A DNA stretch of 64,000 bases from an uncultured Clostridia bacterium (GTDB taxonomy: Bacteria; Bacillota; Clostridia; Christensenellales; UBA1242): assembly GCA_934757845.1 (NCBI GenBank), contig CAKVLQ010000002.1, positions 136,808 to 200,807 on the forward strand, read 5' to 3'. Shown here in pieces: positions 26,051 through 34,429 of this stretch. A program made the position numbers and the translations under genes. Within the stretch, counting starts at the first letter, position 1; every line of letters begins with the position of its first letter. Below the pieces are notes generated by a model that searched no databases, was not told the DNA's origin, and was given only the letters and a program-made list of their open reading frames with translations.

Positions 26051-28195
26051 TTAGTTTGAGAAGCATCGCATTTTAAAAAATAATAATTTTGTAATAGGGT
26101 ATAGTATAAGGTTTGTAAGCAACAAAATTTCAAAAATGATTTTAATATAAAATTCGCCAGAGTTGTTTATATTCATACCTGCAAAGATGTTAATGCAAAC
26201 AACCAAAACTAGGCAAACAACAAAAATCAAAGCAAAATAAAACAAATTTGTTTTAAAATTATAATTTTTAAGTTCAACCTTAAACTTTTCTTTAATATAT
26301 TTATTCACAAAAACACAACAAATTGAAAGTGCTATTGCAAAACATGATGAAAAGTAAACTATTTCAAATGGTTGCAATGAGTTAAAAATGTTAAGCACAA
26401 CAAAAGATACAACACTTTCAATAATTATTAATCCCGCAAATAAAAGTGCCAAAGCAAGCGATAATTTGTTTGAATAAATATAGTTTGAATTTTTAATTAA
26501 CTTGTTATTCATTTTTGAATATTCACGAATGTTTATTCCTTCCAAATTAACTTCTTCGGTAACTGTTGTAGCCCTTGAAATAAGTGTTTGTTTGTGAACA
26601 TTGTCAATATATTGTTTTACACTTGTAGACGCTTTATTGCTATGAACAATTTTGTCTTCATAACTTCGGTCTTGAACATTATTTGCGGTGTAATCATAAT
26701 TATAAACACTTGGTTTTTTGCCTGAATTTAGCATAACATTCACATCGTTATCAACATTAATTCGGGGAAGTTCAGGCTTTTCAGCAGGCACTTCATTTGA
26801 TTCTAACGGCTCTTGATTTTCGGTTGTTGTTTGTTCGTTTGTTTTTAAAGGCTCTTGTTGAGAATTTTCATTTCCAACCAATAATGAACCAAATATGTTT
26901 TTAAAGTCGACTGTATTTTTTTCTTCACTTTGTTTAAAATCTTCTTGCGGTTTTTGTTGATTAAAATCGGCACTTTGATTGTTTAAATTTTCTGTTTGTT
27001 CAAATGAGTTTTGCAAGTTTTGACTAGGTTGATTAATAAAATTTGGGGCAGAGTTTTGAATATTGTTTTGATTAATTTCACTCAAATTTTCGGTTTCTGG
27101 CTTTGGACTAAACTCTTGGCTAGCATTTTGATTTGTGCTGTCAATATGTTGATTGTTAGGTTTTTCAAAAACAATGCTAGAATCGTTTATTTCGCAATTT
27201 TGTTTAAGCAAACTTGCAATGTCAATAACATTTTCTTTTTGAAGGGAAGTTGAGTAGTTATTGTTTTCATAACTTTTTATAAGTTCGTCATAACTAATTG
27301 AAGGCTCTTTGCTATCCAATTCTTGTTCGTTATTTGCAACGCTTTTGTCGCTGTTTTCAATCAAATCTTTATTTTCCAAAAGGTCTTGATTTTTTATCTC
27401 ATTTTCTTTTTTTTCGCTTTGATTTGCGTCTAATTCAGTTTTGTTTTCAAACAAATTAAGATTTGCGTCACTTTTGTTTTCAAAGCCTAAAACGCTGTTA
27501 TTTTTTTCAACCAAGTTTTCTGTCAAAGCAGGCTCACCATGTTGATTTTCTTCTTTAATTTCACTCTCAATCAAAGGCTTTTCTTCATTCAAAGTCATTT
27601 GATTTTCTTGTAAATTTGAAGGTTTCTCAACTGTCAAATTTTCGTTATTATTTTCATTTGGTTGTGGGGTATTCAAATCAAAAAAACTTTGTTGAAAGGG
27701 GCTAACTTCAATTTGAAAAGGATTTTTTTTGATTTCTTGCGGACTTGATTTTTCAGCATTGTTTGAAGTGTTATTGATATTTATTAAATTTTCATTTGGC
27801 AAATTGTTTTGATTAAAAGCATTATTTTGAATTGTTTGATTTTTGCTTTCAAACTCATTCTGTTCTTTTTTAAACATATCGCCCAAAAAGTCTTTTGAAC
27901 TATCCCAAGTAAAATTTGATGAATTAAGTTTGTCAAGCCCTTTTTGAGTGATAGAGTAGTAATGTCTTCTAATACCAAGTTCACCATCTTGCCAATAAGA
28001 AGTTATAAATCCAGCAGATTGCAAACGCTTTAAGCCCGAATATAAACTTGCTTCTTTCAAAAAAAACTTGCCACCGCTTTTGGTTTCAATTTCTTTGTTT
28101 ATTTCATAGCCATATTTATCGCCACTTTGAAGGGCTTTTAACAAAATTTCATTAACACTACCACGATTTTCACCGCTAACAACGCTACTTTTCAT
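26051..28195 (-). CDS. PadR-type regulator fused to a long disordered linker and membrane domain
   Basis: A 714-residue chimera. Residues 1-100 are a PadR winged helix with DKYGYEINKEI, FFLKEASLYSGLKRLQSAG and RRHYYSITQKG. Residues about 105-545 are low complexity, dominated by Asn, Gln, Glu, Ser and Lys. The C-terminus (about 590-714) has four membrane helices. PadR proteins are normally 100-180 residues and soluble. The ATG at 28195 has GGAG eight bases upstream. It is the first gene of an operon with the ABC transporter, so it probably regulates it in response to a membrane signal; that is inference. Confidence 0.8.
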   Translation of the reverse strand: MKSSVVSGENRGSVNEILLKALQSGDKYGYEINKEIETKSGGKFFLKEASLYSGLKRLQSAGFITSYWQDGELGIRRHYYSITQKGLDKLNSSNFTWDSSKDFLGDMFKKEQNEFESKNQTIQNNAFNQNNLPNENLININNTSNNAEKSSPQEIKKNPFQIEVSPFQQSFFDLNTPQPNENNNENLTVEKPSNLQENQMTLNEEKPLIESEIKEENQHGEPALTENLVEKNNSVLGFENKSDANLNLFENKTELDANQSEKKENEIKNQDLLENKDLIENSDKSVANNEQELDSKEPSISYDELIKSYENNNYSTSLQKENVIDIASLLKQNCEINDSSIVFEKPNNQHIDSTNQNASQEFSPKPETENLSEINQNNIQNSAPNFINQPSQNLQNSFEQTENLNNQSADFNQQKPQEDFKQSEEKNTVDFKNIFGSLLVGNENSQQEPLKTNEQTTTENQEPLESNEVPAEKPELPRINVDNDVNVMLNSGKKPSVYNYDYTANNVQDRSYEDKIVHSNKASTSVKQYIDNVHKQTLISRATTVTEEVNLEGINIREYSKMNNKLIKNSNYIYSNKLSLALALLFAGLIIIESVVSFVVLNIFNSLQPFEIVYFSSCFAIALSICCVFVNKYIKEKFKVELKNYNFKTNLFYFALIFVVCLVLVVCINIFAGMNINNSGEFYIKIIFEILLLTNLILYPITKLLFFKMRCFSN

Positions 28196-28221
28196 TTGCA
28201 AAACTCCATAAATTTATTTAT

Positions 28222-28250
28222 ATTATAAATAAAATAAAATATTTTGTCAA
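28222..28250 (-). promoter_or_regulatory. Sigma-A promoter of the PadR-ABC operon
   Basis: On the minus strand TTGACA (28250-28245) and TATAAT (28227-28222) are 17 bases apart, both perfect. The predicted start is near 28215. Confidence 0.8.
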
Positions 28251-28257
28251 TATTATG

Positions 28258-28276
28258 CTGTGCAAATTTTGCACAG
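28258..28276. promoter_or_regulatory. Perfect 19-bp palindrome in divergent promoter region
   Basis: CTGTGCAAA (28258-28266) and TTTGCACAG (28268-28276) flank one central base. It lies seven bases upstream of the -35 box of the PadR-ABC promoter and upstream of the divergent metallopeptidase gene. It is a good operator candidate, possibly for the PadR-type protein itself. Confidence 0.5.
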
Positions 28277-28311
28277 TATTAAAAATATTTTAAAAAACTA
28301 TTATTTTATGT

Positions 28312-28317
28312 TAAAAT
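28312..28317 (+). promoter_or_regulatory. -10 box giving a leaderless YgjP-like mRNA
   Basis: TAAAAT at 28312-28317 ends exactly six bases before the ATG at 28324, and a weak TTTAAA stands 17 bases further up (28289-28294). No Shine-Dalgarno sequence is present. Confidence 0.4.
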
Positions 28318-28323
28318 ATTGTT

Positions 28324-29001
28324 ATGATAAAACCAGATAAAGTAGTTTTAAGCAATCGAAAAAATATAGCACTAAAAATTGACCGAAAAGGGCAATTAAT
28401 TGTTATGGCACCCAAAAATGTTGATATAGACAGGGTGTTTAAGTTTATTGAAGAAAAGGAAAAATGGATAACTTCAAAACAAACTCAAATAAAAAGCACG
28501 ATTGAACTTAATCAAAACCTTATAAACCTAGACGAAATCTTGTTTTTGGGCAAAAAATATCATGTTGTGTTTATAAAAAATCAGCCCGAAATTGTTTTAA
28601 CAGAAAGCAGTTTATGTGTGCCAAAAAAACTTGATTTTTCAAATGAAAGACTAATTTTTGAACTTAAAAATTTTTATATCGAAAATGCCGAAATTATTTT
28701 GATAAAGCGTGCGAAAGAACTTGCAAAATTTATGAATTTAAGCCTGAACAGCATTTCCATTATAAATAGTAAGGCAAAATGGGGTATGTGCGATAGCAAA
28801 AAGAATATTTACCTTAATTTTAAACTTTTGTTTTTGTCCCATGAGTTAATTGACCATGTAATTTTTCATGAACTAACGCATCTTATTGAACTTAATCACA
28901 GTGCCAATTTTTATGAAGCGTTAAAAAGGGTAGAACCAAACCATAAAACTTTGCAACAGCAACTTAAAAAGTGTGGTTTTTTGCTTAATTTGCTAACTTA
29001 A
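28324..29001 (+). CDS. YgjP-like zinc metallopeptidase (DUF45, WLM/SprT-like)
   Basis: A 225-residue protein of the YgjP/DUF45 family, whose cellular substrate is not known. The zinc site is HELTHLIELNHSANFY (around residue 182), with HExxH and a third histidine. The segment KAKWGMCDSKKNIYLNFKLL before it is typical of the family. It is divergent from the PadR operon and probably translated from a leaderless mRNA. Confidence 0.85.
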   Translation: MIKPDKVVLSNRKNIALKIDRKGQLIVMAPKNVDIDRVFKFIEEKEKWITSKQTQIKSTIELNQNLINLDEILFLGKKYHVVFIKNQPEIVLTESSLCVPKKLDFSNERLIFELKNFYIENAEIILIKRAKELAKFMNLSLNSISIINSKAKWGMCDSKKNIYLNFKLLFLSHELIDHVIFHELTHLIELNHSANFYEALKRVEPNHKTLQQQLKKCGFLLNLLT

Positions 29002-29691
29002 AACCAAAAAATAAAAAACACAAATTGCTTGTGTTTAAAAATAGGTTATCAATTATCATTAAACTTCAAACTTCATTTAAAAGTAATAATTAATTAGACA
29101 AATTTATTTTTAATAATAAGAACTAAATAAAAATTGGAATAACTAACTTATAAAAACTTTGATAGTTTTGAAAGAAATTTATTCCATTTTTTTGTTGGGG
29201 TATGGCAAAAATTATGTTTTTTGATTTGTAAAACTATTCGCAAAATACAGATTTTGCGAATAAATAGTGTTATAATCAAATAGTTTAATTCAATTTTGCC
29301 AAAATTCTATAATTTTGCCTTTAAACTAAATTTTATAATTTTAATAATTATCAAATTAATTTTGCATTAAATTTATAATAATCTTATTAATTAAATTTAT
29401 TATAAAAATTGCTTTGCAAACTTTTGCATAGTATTATAAATAAAGGCGAAAAAGACATTTTCGCCATAAACAGACCATTTGCAATTATCAATAAACCTAA
29501 ATTTTGCTGATTGGTTTATAACAACATTATAATAATATTATTTATAAGTTTAATATATTGTCAATAAAACTAAAAAACTAAAAAAACTTATAATTTAGAA
29601 CAAAGCAATTATTTTGTATTGTTAGTGTTTTTTCTAACATTCCTTAAACATATAATAGAAAGAACTAAATTTGTATTGTGTATTATAAATT
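29002..29691. other. 690-bp AT-rich gene-free region with several hairpins
   Basis: No open frame of useful length is seen on either strand. It holds a weak terminator-like hairpin for the YgjP-like gene (AAACACAA 29016-29023 with TTGTGTTT 29029-29036), a nested inverted repeat (29203-29301), a TTTGCATAGTAT unit of the 55-bp repeat family (29423-29434), and an 8-bp stem GGCGAAAA/TTTTCGCC (29445-29465). Confidence 0.7.
29203..29301. repeat. Nested inverted repeat
   Basis: An outer pair TGGCAAAAATT (29203-29213) and AATTTTGCCA (29292-29301) encloses a 12-bp perfect hairpin, TATTCGCAAAAT (29235-29246) with ATTTTGCGAATA (29251-29262), loop ACAG. There is no T-run at its base. A further AATTTTGCC occurs at 29311-29319. 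It could be a structured RNA or a small mobile remnant. Confidence 0.55.
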
Positions 29692-30648
29692 TTAAATTTG
29701 CCCACTTATAATTTTATCAATATTATCAATAAAAACCTTGCTTTGCTTCAAAACAAGTTTTAAATCGTTTCTTGTTATATAGTATTTTGCGAATAGTTGA
29801 TATTCTTCATTTTCTTCAACAAACAAAGGCTTTTCTTCGGTATTTTTTAACAAATCATAATCATCATATTTTAATATCTTTTTCAAATATTCAAAAGATG
29901 CAACAAAATTATCAAAAACATTTTTGCTTTCAAACACTTCATTTGGCAAACTATAAAGCAAATTCTCATAAAAATATAAGGTTTTTGATGCGTTTAAATA
30001 AAGTTTTTTAATAAGTGCAAGTTCACGCTCGGCAACTTTATAAAATTTTATAAGTTTAACAAAATTTCCCTTTGTTTCTTTGTCTTTTTTCTTCAAATTT
30101 TGGGCTAGTAAATCGAAATTAAACACATAGTTTTTACCCTTTATTTGAAAATTATAAGTTGCATTATTATCATGCTTATTGTAAAAGAAAATAAAAAATT
30201 TAAAGTCAAAAAGTTTTAATGAAATTGTGTTTTTTCGTTTAAAAACAACAATGTCTTTTGTGTTTAAACTTAAATAGTTATAAAGATTTGTTGCAAGCAT
30301 TTCGTTTGTTGGAATAAGTTTTTCAAAAGGATGCAAACTTTCGTTAATGAGTTTTCCTATTTCGGTTTTTTCTTCATGTTTTTTGCTAAAATCATAACTT
30401 TTTTCGTCAGAAAAATATTCAATCATAAGCGTTGAACTGTCAAGAAAATCAAAATTTGTTTTTAATGAAACATCGCCAATCAAGTTAATTTTAAATTGAA
30501 TTTTGTTTGAATATTCCCTACTTATTTTGTCAAAAAAAGGCATCAAAAATTCAGTTAATTTGCTTAAAACCAAATTAAAACTTTCATTTTGCTCTTTGTT
30601 ATTATTTTTAACAAAATTGTTAATTAATTGTTGATTTTTTAAATCCAT
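29692..30648 (-). CDS. Hypothetical protein, possibly a degenerate nucleotidyltransferase
   Basis: A 318-residue soluble protein rich in Lys, Phe and Asn. Two segments recall the nucleotidyltransferase/OAS-like fold: LIGDVSLKTNFDFLDSSTLM near residue 56, at the place of the G-S...D-h-D loop, and YFYENLLYSLPNEVF near residue 235, resembling the helical SFLIE-LVYNVPNE region of those proteins. The catalytic aspartates are not clearly kept, so activity is doubtful. It starts seven bases after serS stops and has no good SD, suggesting coupling with serS. Confidence 0.6.
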   Translation of the reverse strand: MDLKNQQLINNFVKNNNKEQNESFNLVLSKLTEFLMPFFDKISREYSNKIQFKINLIGDVSLKTNFDFLDSSTLMIEYFSDEKSYDFSKKHEEKTEIGKLINESLHPFEKLIPTNEMLATNLYNYLSLNTKDIVVFKRKNTISLKLFDFKFFIFFYNKHDNNATYNFQIKGKNYVFNFDLLAQNLKKKDKETKGNFVKLIKFYKVAERELALIKKLYLNASKTLYFYENLLYSLPNEVFESKNVFDNFVASFEYLKKILKYDDYDLLKNTEEKPLFVEENEEYQLFAKYYITRNDLKLVLKQSKVFIDNIDKIISGQI

Positions 30649-30654
30649 TTTTGG

Positions 30655-31941
30655 CTATTTAACCTTTTCCATTTTTTCCATTCCGCCCAAATATGGTCTT
30701 AAAACTTCTGGAATTGAAACTGAACCATCTTCACACAAGTTGTTTTCTAAAAACGCAATTAAAGCCCTTGTTGAAGCCAAAACAGTGTTGTTTAATGTGT
30801 GTGGATAATAATTTCCGTTTTCGCCTTTAATCCTAATTCCAAGTCTACGGCTTTGAGCATCGCCTAGTGTTGAACAAGAGCCAACTTCAAAATATTTTTG
30901 TTGTCTTGGGCTCCATGCTTCAACATCGCAACTTTTAACTTTCAAATCGGCAAGGTCGCCACTGCAACATTCAAGAGTTCTTACTGGAATGTTTAAATTT
31001 CTGAAAATTTCAACGGTATAACTCCACATTTGATTATAAAATTTCATGCTGTCTTCTGGTTTGCAAATAACAATCATTTCTTGTTTTTCAAATTGATGAA
31101 CACGATAAATTCCCCGTTCTTCAATGCCGTGTGCACCAACTTCTTTTCTAAAACAAGGACTATAACTTGTCATTTTAATTGGAAGTTCACTTTCCTTCAA
31201 AATTGTATCTTTAAACTTGCCAATCATGCTGTGTTCACTTGTTCCAATCAAGAACAAATCTTCGCCTTCAATTTTATACATCATTGCATTCATTTCGGCA
31301 AAACTCATAACGCCATTAACAACATCACTTCTTATCATAAAAGGTGGAATGCAATAAATAAAGCCTTTGTTAATCATATAATCTCGGGCATAATTAATCA
31401 TGGCACTAACAATTCGTGCAGGGTTGCCCATCAAATAATAAAAACCGTTTCCGCTTGTTCTTCCAGCACTTTCTTTGTCAAGTCCGCCAAAACTTTCCAA
31501 AATGTCGGCATGATAAGGAATTTCAAAATTAGGAACTTTTGCTTCACCAAAACGCTCATTTTCAACATTTTCGCTGTCGTCTTTTCCAACAGGAACACTG
31601 CTATCGATAATGTTTGGAATTGTCATCATTATTTTTTTAATTTCAGTTTCAAGTTCGGCTTGTTTTTGCTCATAAACTTCAATGTTGTTGTTAATTTCAC
31701 TCACAAGTGTTTTAAGGTTATTTGCTTTTTCTATTTCTTTATTTTTCATCAAATTGCCAATTTCCGAACTTTTGTTTTTTCTTTCGGCACGCAAATCGTC
31801 AATTTTTTGCTTTAATCCTCGATTTTCCTGGTCAAGAGAAACAACTTTGTCAACAGACGCTAATTTTTCGTTTTGAAATTTCTTTTTTATATTCTCCTTA
31901 ACAAGTTCTGGGTTTTTTCGTATTAATTCAATATCAATCAT
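30655..31941 (-). CDS. serS: Seryl-tRNA synthetase
   Basis: A class II synthetase that charges tRNA-Ser. The 428-residue protein has the long N-terminal antiparallel coiled coil (about 25-110) that holds tRNA-Ser, motif 2 in CFRKEVGAHGIEERGIYRVH and motif 3 in QSRRLGIRIKG plus the NNTVLASTRALIAFLEN end. TAGGAGCG precedes the ATG. The leader is short (about 25 bases), so no T-box. Confidence 0.96.
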   Translation of the reverse strand: MIDIELIRKNPELVKENIKKKFQNEKLASVDKVVSLDQENRGLKQKIDDLRAERKNKSSEIGNLMKNKEIEKANNLKTLVSEINNNIEVYEQKQAELETEIKKIMMTIPNIIDSSVPVGKDDSENVENERFGEAKVPNFEIPYHADILESFGGLDKESAGRTSGNGFYYLMGNPARIVSAMINYARDYMINKGFIYCIPPFMIRSDVVNGVMSFAEMNAMMYKIEGEDLFLIGTSEHSMIGKFKDTILKESELPIKMTSYSPCFRKEVGAHGIEERGIYRVHQFEKQEMIVICKPEDSMKFYNQMWSYTVEIFRNLNIPVRTLECCSGDLADLKVKSCDVEAWSPRQQKYFEVGSCSTLGDAQSRRLGIRIKGENGNYYPHTLNNTVLASTRALIAFLENNLCEDGSVSIPEVLRPYLGGMEKMEKVK

Positions 31942-31973
31942 GTTTTCGCTCCTAGTTAAAATATATATTTTAT

Positions 31974-32002
31974 ATCATAATCATATAAAAAATTTTTGTC
32001 AA
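31974..32002 (-). promoter_or_regulatory. Sigma-A promoter of serS
   Basis: On the minus strand TTGACA (32002-31997) and TATGAT (31979-31974) are 17 bases apart; transcription would start near 31967. Confidence 0.7.
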
Positions 32003-32159
32003 ACATTTTTGCTAATTATTTAAAAGAAGGCTTATTTAGTCTACGAAACTTATTTATCTTTAATTTAAAATTAATGACAATTTTAAAAGCATTAACTATA
32101 ATTTAAAGCAAATTTCTGTTTTTATAAAGCAAATCATGTTATTTTAAACAATGTTGACC

Positions 32160-32214
32160 TTGCATAGTATTTGCATAGTATGTTTGCATAGCACTATGCA
32201 TAATACTATGCAAA
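32160..32214 (-). repeat. 55-bp CTATGCAAA-type repeat, copy B (upstream of xer)
   Basis: Exact reverse complement of copy A at 14281-14335, 55 of 55 bases. It lies about 90 bases before the xer start and about 220 bases from serS, in no gene. Confidence 0.9.
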
Positions 32215-32267
32215 CTTATTTTCATATAAAATTAGTGATATTCTGCCCCAAAAAAAATGCAAAATAT

Positions 32268-32296
32268 TTGAAAAAAAATTAAGTTTGTGATATAAT
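32268..32296 (+). promoter_or_regulatory. Extended -10 promoter giving a leaderless xer mRNA
   Basis: TTGAAA (32268-32273), 17-base spacer, then TG-A-TATAAT with the hexamer at 32291-32296. The ATG follows exactly six bases later, so the predicted +1 is the A of the start codon. No SD is present. Confidence 0.65.
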
Positions 32297-32302
32297 TTTT
32301 TT

Positions 32303-33364
32303 ATGAACGATTATTTTGTTGAGCGAAACAATAAAAATGCGGTTTTATTAAAAAAACTAAAAAGTGAACTTCCCTCTTTTTGTGAAGAATTTTTTTTGGG
32401 AATTGATAGCAAAACATCAATGTTAACAAAGGTTAATTATGCACGAGATTTAAAGATTTTTTTCACATTTTTAACCAAAGAAGTTTATGAATTTAATGGC
32501 GTAAAAATTAAAGATTTTACTTTATCCGACCTTAATAATATCACTTCAACGCATTTGGAAATGTATTTGAATTATCTTTCTTATTATGTTGATGATGAAA
32601 ATATTAGCCACTCAAATTCAAACAAAACAAAGGCAAGAAAAATGTCGGCGTTGAGGGCATTTTTTGCATATATGTATAAAAAAGAGCGTATTAAAGAAAA
32701 TGTTACAACAAAAATTGATATGCCAAAAATATCTGATAAAGAGATTATTAGGCTTGACATAAATGAAGTTGTGAATATGTTAAACTTGGCAGAAAACGGC
32801 AATGGATTTTCAAAAAATCAAAAAGCATTTTTTGAAAAAACAAAAGAGCGTGATTTTGCAATGCTTTCGTTATTTTTGGGAACAGGCATTCGTATTAGTG
32901 AACTTGTTGGGCTTAACATTAACGATTTTAACTTTGAAGATAATAGTTTTGTTGTTACAAGAAAAGGCGGAAGCAGAATGATTTTGTATTATTCTGATGA
33001 AGTTAAAGATGCTTTGCAAAAATATTTAGAGTTTAGAAAAGATATTGAAAAAAAGAAAGATGAAGAACTTGATGAAAATTCACCATTTTTTATATCGCTT
33101 CAAAATAAACGCATTAATGTTAGAACGGTTGAAAATTTGGTTAAAAAATATGCCAAAGTTGTTACTCCCCTAAAAAAAATAACGCCACACAAATTGCGTT
33201 CAACCTTTGGCACAAATTTATATAATGAAACAAAAGATATTTATGTTGTCGCTGAAGTTTTGGGGCACAAAGATGTTAACACAACCAAAAAACATTATGC
33301 TGCATTAAGTGAAAATGTAAGGCGTGATGCTTTGTCAGGTGTAAAACTTCGTAAAGATGATTAA
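32303..33364 (+). CDS. XerS-like tyrosine recombinase
   Basis: A 353-residue tyrosine recombinase. Catalytic residues are visible: Arg in GTGIRISELVGL (about 196), HKLR (about 296), and the GHKDVNTTKKHY stretch with His and the Tyr nucleophile (about 322-333). Its length and the long N-terminal core-binding domain with ATTL-like ITSTHLEMYLNYLSYY resemble the single Xer of streptococci (XerS, about 356 residues) and clostridial relatives more than XerC/D (about 300). It stands among housekeeping genes, so a chromosome dimer resolution role is likelier than a prophage integrase. Confidence 0.8.
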   Translation: MNDYFVERNNKNAVLLKKLKSELPSFCEEFFLGIDSKTSMLTKVNYARDLKIFFTFLTKEVYEFNGVKIKDFTLSDLNNITSTHLEMYLNYLSYYVDDENISHSNSNKTKARKMSALRAFFAYMYKKERIKENVTTKIDMPKISDKEIIRLDINEVVNMLNLAENGNGFSKNQKAFFEKTKERDFAMLSLFLGTGIRISELVGLNINDFNFEDNSFVVTRKGGSRMILYYSDEVKDALQKYLEFRKDIEKKKDEELDENSPFFISLQNKRINVRTVENLVKKYAKVVTPLKKITPHKLRSTFGTNLYNETKDIYVVAEVLGHKDVNTTKKHYAALSENVRRDALSGVKLRKDD

Positions 33365-33442
33365 ATGTTAAATAAATTTAAAAATTTATAATCTTCAAAA
33401 AGGAATAAAGCAACATCTAAAGAATAAATACAAATAAACTTA

Positions 33443-33475
33443 AAAAAAATAGATGCCTTTGCACCTATTTTTATT
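33443..33475. terminator. Bidirectional terminator between xer and rnhA
   Basis: AAAATAG (33446-33452) pairs with CTATTTT (33465-33471), with TGC/GCA inside, one A-C mismatch and a CTTT loop. A-run and T-run flank it on both sides, fitting the convergent genes. Confidence 0.75.
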
Positions 33476-33495
33476 TATACTAAAATATAATAAAT

Positions 33496-33948
33496 CTAAT
33501 TTTTGTTATCTTTTATGGCTTGTGTTGCAAGTTTATCGCAAATGTTATTATATTCGTTGTCGGAATGACCCTTAACTTTCACAAATTTATAATCGTGCAT
33601 TTTTAAAAGGTCCAATAGTTCAAGCCACATAGATTTGTTTGCAACTTCTTGCCGTTTAGAGTTTTTGAAGCCGTTTGAAAGCCAATTATTTATCCATTTT
33701 TTTTCAAAAGTGTCGTGAATATAAGTGCTGTCGGTAAAAACTGTTAATTTGCAAGGTTTGTTTATTGCTCTAACGCCTTCAATAACTGCTTTAAGTTCCA
33801 TTTGATTGTTTGTTGTGTCTTTGCAAAATCCACTGCATTGTTTTTCTTTTCCTTTGCATTTTAAAACATAACCCCAACCGCCATCACCGGGATTTCCACT
33901 GCACGCACCATCTGTGTATAATTCAACATCTAACAAATTTTCACTCAT
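33496..33948 (-). CDS. rnhA: Ribonuclease HI
   Basis: RNase HI cleaves RNA in RNA-DNA hybrids. The 150-residue protein has the motif YTDGACSGNPGDGGWGYVL near residue 7, the catalytic Glu in NNQMELKAVIEG, the Asp in LTVFTDSTYIHD, and the final HSDNEYNNICDKLA. The ATG has AAAGGG upstream. Confidence 0.94.
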   Translation of the reverse strand: MSENLLDVELYTDGACSGNPGDGGWGYVLKCKGKEKQCSGFCKDTTNNQMELKAVIEGVRAINKPCKLTVFTDSTYIHDTFEKKWINNWLSNGFKNSKRQEVANKSMWLELLDLLKMHDYKFVKVKGHSDNEYNNICDKLATQAIKDNKN

Positions 33949-33972
33949 AATTACCCTTTTTAATCATTTTTA

Positions 33973-34314
33973 TTATTTTAAAACTTCAATTTCGATGGCA
34001 CAAACACCAAAGTTTTTTTGCTCTTCTTTTGAATAATAAATGTTCATATCTTCTGGATTTGCAATTTCAGTTTTGGAATATCCAAGTGCCGTTTTGTCAA
34101 AGTTTTTATAAAGTTCGGCAAAATTTTTAAAAACTGAAATATTTAAAACTTTGCATTTTAAAGTTTCACTTGTTTCAATATTCGTAAAAACAATTTCATC
34201 ACCAGTTTTTATTTGTTTTCTTTTTTCGTCAAAAAGACGCATCTCTACAGTTTTTTGACCATTTTTGATTGAACAAAATGGTTTGTTTTGAAGTTTTAGG
34301 TTATGCAAATTCAT
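33973..34314 (-). CDS. ASCH domain protein
   Basis: A 113-residue single-domain protein of the ASCH (PUA-like) superfamily, many of which bind RNA or modified nucleotides. The N-terminal pattern NLKLQNKPFCSIKNGQKTVE followed by MRLFDEKR is typical. A -10 box six bases before the ATG and no SD indicate a leaderless mRNA. It is upstream of rnhA by 24 bases and probably cotranscribed with it. Confidence 0.8.
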   Translation of the reverse strand: MNLHNLKLQNKPFCSIKNGQKTVEMRLFDEKRKQIKTGDEIVFTNIETSETLKCKVLNISVFKNFAELYKNFDKTALGYSKTEIANPEDMNIYYSKEEQKNFGVCAIEIEVLK

Positions 34315-34320
34315 GCTTAA

Positions 34321-34349
34321 ATTTTATAATAAATTAAAAATATTGTCAA
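34321..34349 (-). promoter_or_regulatory. Promoter giving a leaderless ASCH-gene mRNA
   Basis: On the minus strand TTGACA (34349-34344), 17-base spacer, TAAAAT (34326-34321), then exactly six bases to the ATG at 34314. The predicted +1 is the start codon itself. Confidence 0.7.
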
Positions 34350-34365
34350 ACAAATTTAATAATAG

Positions 34366-34408
34366 AATAAAAAAGAAATTTTATAAAATTTAATTTACAA
34401 AATTTCTT
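34366..34408 (-). terminator. Intrinsic terminator after rny
   Basis: On the plus strand AAGAAATTTT (34373-34382) is complementary to AAAATTTCTT (34399-34408); read on the minus strand the stem is followed by TTTTTTATT. It ends rny before the ASCH promoter. Confidence 0.65.
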
Positions 34409-34429
34409 ATATACAAAATTTAACTATAG

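Larger units (their letters stand above)
31942..32302. other. Intergenic region between serS and xer
   Basis: These 361 bases hold the minus-strand serS promoter (31974-32002), copy B of the 55-bp repeat (32160-32214), and the plus-strand xer promoter (32268-32296). The remainder is featureless AT-rich sequence. Confidence 0.7.

Noticed and set aside
31030..31815. Long plus-strand open frame of 261 codons opposite serS
   Set aside because: It is antisense to a clear seryl-tRNA synthetase, has no ribosome site and encodes a biased Phe/Asn/His-rich product, as expected from the codon bias of the real gene.
31942..32000. T-box riboswitch ahead of serS
   Set aside because: The predicted leader is only about 25 bases and lacks the T-box sequence and terminator.
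32303..33364. Xer gene as a prophage or ICE integrase
   Set aside because: There are no phage or transfer genes beside it, no att-like tRNA, and it sits among housekeeping genes; an XerS-like role fits better.
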